From Chromera velia (lineage: Eukaryota; Sar; Chromeraceae): DNA of 34,019 bases. Position numbers and translations under genes: made by a program. Shown piece after piece: positions 32,714 to 34,019 of the stretch. The stretch is from positions 31,490-65,508 of the forward strand of contig JAHBMJ010005774.1 in the NCBI GenBank assembly GCA_018398765.1, read 5' to 3'. Below the pieces are notes generated by a model, which was not told the DNA's origin, did not search any database, and was given only the letters and a program-made list of their open reading frames with translations. Numbering within the stretch: position 1 is the first letter of the stretch; every line of letters begins with the position of its first letter.

Positions 32714-33029
32714 GGCCCCGGAAAGCGAAGCGGGGGGCACTTACAAAACAAAAATACCCCAGCCCATGCATGCACGCTGTCTTTCGCCAAAAAAAGGCCC
32801 CGGAAAGATCCCGCCTCAAATGGTCCAGAAAAGCGTGCATGAACCCGCATCGTCATGTATGCGTGCGTCAGTGGCCCCGGAAAGCGACAGGCTGCATCCC
32901 CGGGCTTTTTTCCTGGGGGAGGGGGGGTTCTGCGGCTTTTCCCGCGGGGAGGGGGTCGGCGCGACCGCCCGATCGGCTGGCCGGCGTGCGTCAATCGTGA
33001 AGTTCTCATTTTTCTTGCTTTCCGGGGCC
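32714..33029. repeat. Four copies of GGCCCCGGAAAG, three spaced about 80 bp
   Basis: Direct copies at 32714-32725, 32796-32807 and 32873-32884, and an inverted copy at 33018-33029. Copies one and three share GTGGCCCCGGAAAGCGA. The last two could pair as a 12-bp stem. Confidence 0.85.
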
Positions 33030-33386
33030 GTTCGCAAGCTTGCTTGCGTCAGATTTAATATATTTCGAATATAGCGCATGCATGCTTTGCATGTGCTCAG
33101 TCTGGGGCAACTGAGCATATATTCATATAGACTCCCATATAGAGCTATAGGGCTTTTACCGCACGGGGAGGGGGGGGTGCAGCGGTGCGGGAGATTCTAC
33201 GATGAGGGCGCGTCTCTGTAATGCCATCTGAGGCCCGACTCCACTCAGATTCACAATCCCTTCCATAAATAGGTGGCTAATAGGTGGCTGGCTTTTCACA
33301 TTTCCTGATTCACCCCATTTATTAATACCAACATGGCTAGAAGGTACGACCACAACAGGTGGACTCGCTACGTTTCCCATTCATAG

Positions 33387-34019
33387 TTCCGCCATCTTCG
33401 AGTTTGTGCATTTTTTTGCGATCTCCGTCCGTCAGCCACCCTGTCCGTCTACCCGCCATCAACCATCGTTACGAAATCAAACGTACAGTCTGAGGCCAAC
33501 TACCTCGCTGATGCTAGGACCGATCGAGACAGTGCTGGATTCTGTTTAGCCTGTGTCAATAGAAAATGGCACAACACTTTTCCGGGCCTTTGTGGGAAAG
33601 AACTGGAGTCAGGGCCGCACGACCTAAGGCGGTATCGGGGCGGCGGCTACCCTCAAGGCGGCGTCTCTTCTCGTTGCCGACCCTCAAACGCAGCAGCTGC
33701 GTTCCGTTCTGACTTCTTTCGTTGCCCCTATGGCAGCAGGTGAAGTAAGATGCACAGCGACAACGCTTCGAACGGGGAAATCCGTAATGTCACGGGCGTA
33801 GAGGCTAAGTTGATGCAATGCGGGGCAGTCACGAGGAGCCTCACGGCGTGTTTTAGGGCAGGACGGCCTATACTATCGGTACCGCCGTCAGTATCCTCGA
33901 GAACTGACTTACCCAAAATTGAGGACTGCCCTGTTTGGAAACTTGGGGAAGACTACCCTGGGTTTCTTCAGAACTACGAAGTGAGATGGTATGGGGGGAA
34001 GCCGTTTGAGAAAAAAACT
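33387..34019 (+). pseudogene. Partial open frame with one TGA, runs off the right edge
   Basis: From the stop at 33384 the frame stays open for 118 codons (VQSEANYLADARTDRDSAGF, then CLACVNRKWHNTFPGLCG), meets TGA at 33741 and stays open in the same frame for 92 more codons to the window end, including KIEDCPVWKLGEDYPGFLQN. An ATG at 33750 could start a separate gene. Alternatively, AGCAG|GTGAAG at 33740 could be a splice donor, or this is a once-intact exon with a nonsense change. No family is recognised, and the Cys spacing is not diagnostic. Confidence 0.4.

Larger units (their letters stand above)
32325..33386. other. Intergenic with GC-rich repeat cluster
   Basis: Holds the TATA run, then from 32630 to 33030 a GC-rich block with four copies of GGCCCCGGAAAG and runs of G. 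Several short overlapping frames occur on both strands but none looks coding. Confidence 0.5.

Overview
This is nuclear DNA of a eukaryote. The clearest genes are cut by GT-AG introns of about 300-900 bp packed with microsatellites, bases near 50% GC alternate with AT-rich islands, and no operon layout is visible. The GSK3-type kinase and the wax-synthase-like gene fit a protist or alga. The abundance of TGCATGCA motifs and of CTTT, TC and GT tracts suggests an alveolate such as a chromerid (Chromera-like). That assignment is inference; no taxonomic marker is present.

Layout. Bases 1-4166: probable minus-strand gene for a Ser/Pro/Arg-rich disordered protein, running off the left edge. Bases 4.3-5.6 kb: AT-rich island. 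Bases 5.6-8.7 kb: purine- or pyrimidine-rich low-complexity DNA without a supported gene. Bases 8715-13800: complete seven-exon GSK3 kinase (minus). Bases 13.8-14.7 kb: divergent promoter region with a strong TGCATGCA inverted repeat. Bases 14699-16042: single-exon wax-synthase-like membrane acyltransferase (plus). Bases 16.8-19.7 kb: AT-rich island holding a 414-bp element with 37-bp terminal inverted repeats, and beside it a 1.38-kb unit bounded by perfect 26-bp inverted repeats that carries one ORF with a CxxC-type zinc-finger-like tail. Bases 19734-21392: a secreted-protein gene with frameshifts, one in-frame stop and an intron made of an octamer repeat. Bases 22719-28914: complete seven-exon gene for a 1091-residue fusion of a MidA-like SAM methyltransferase, TPR-like helices and a Gfo/Idh/MocA-like Rossmann domain. 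Bases 30.2-31.3 kb: AT-rich island. Bases 31332-32324: multi-pass membrane protein (minus). Bases 32.6-33.1 kb: GC-rich repeats of GGCCCCGGAAAG. Bases 33387-34019: open frame with one TGA, running off the right edge.

The genes do not form an obvious pathway. The strongest candidates for something undescribed are the three-part fusion protein, whose oxidoreductase part has lost the usual EKP lysine, and the inverted-repeat unit with its zinc-finger-like ORF next to the small inverted-repeat element.
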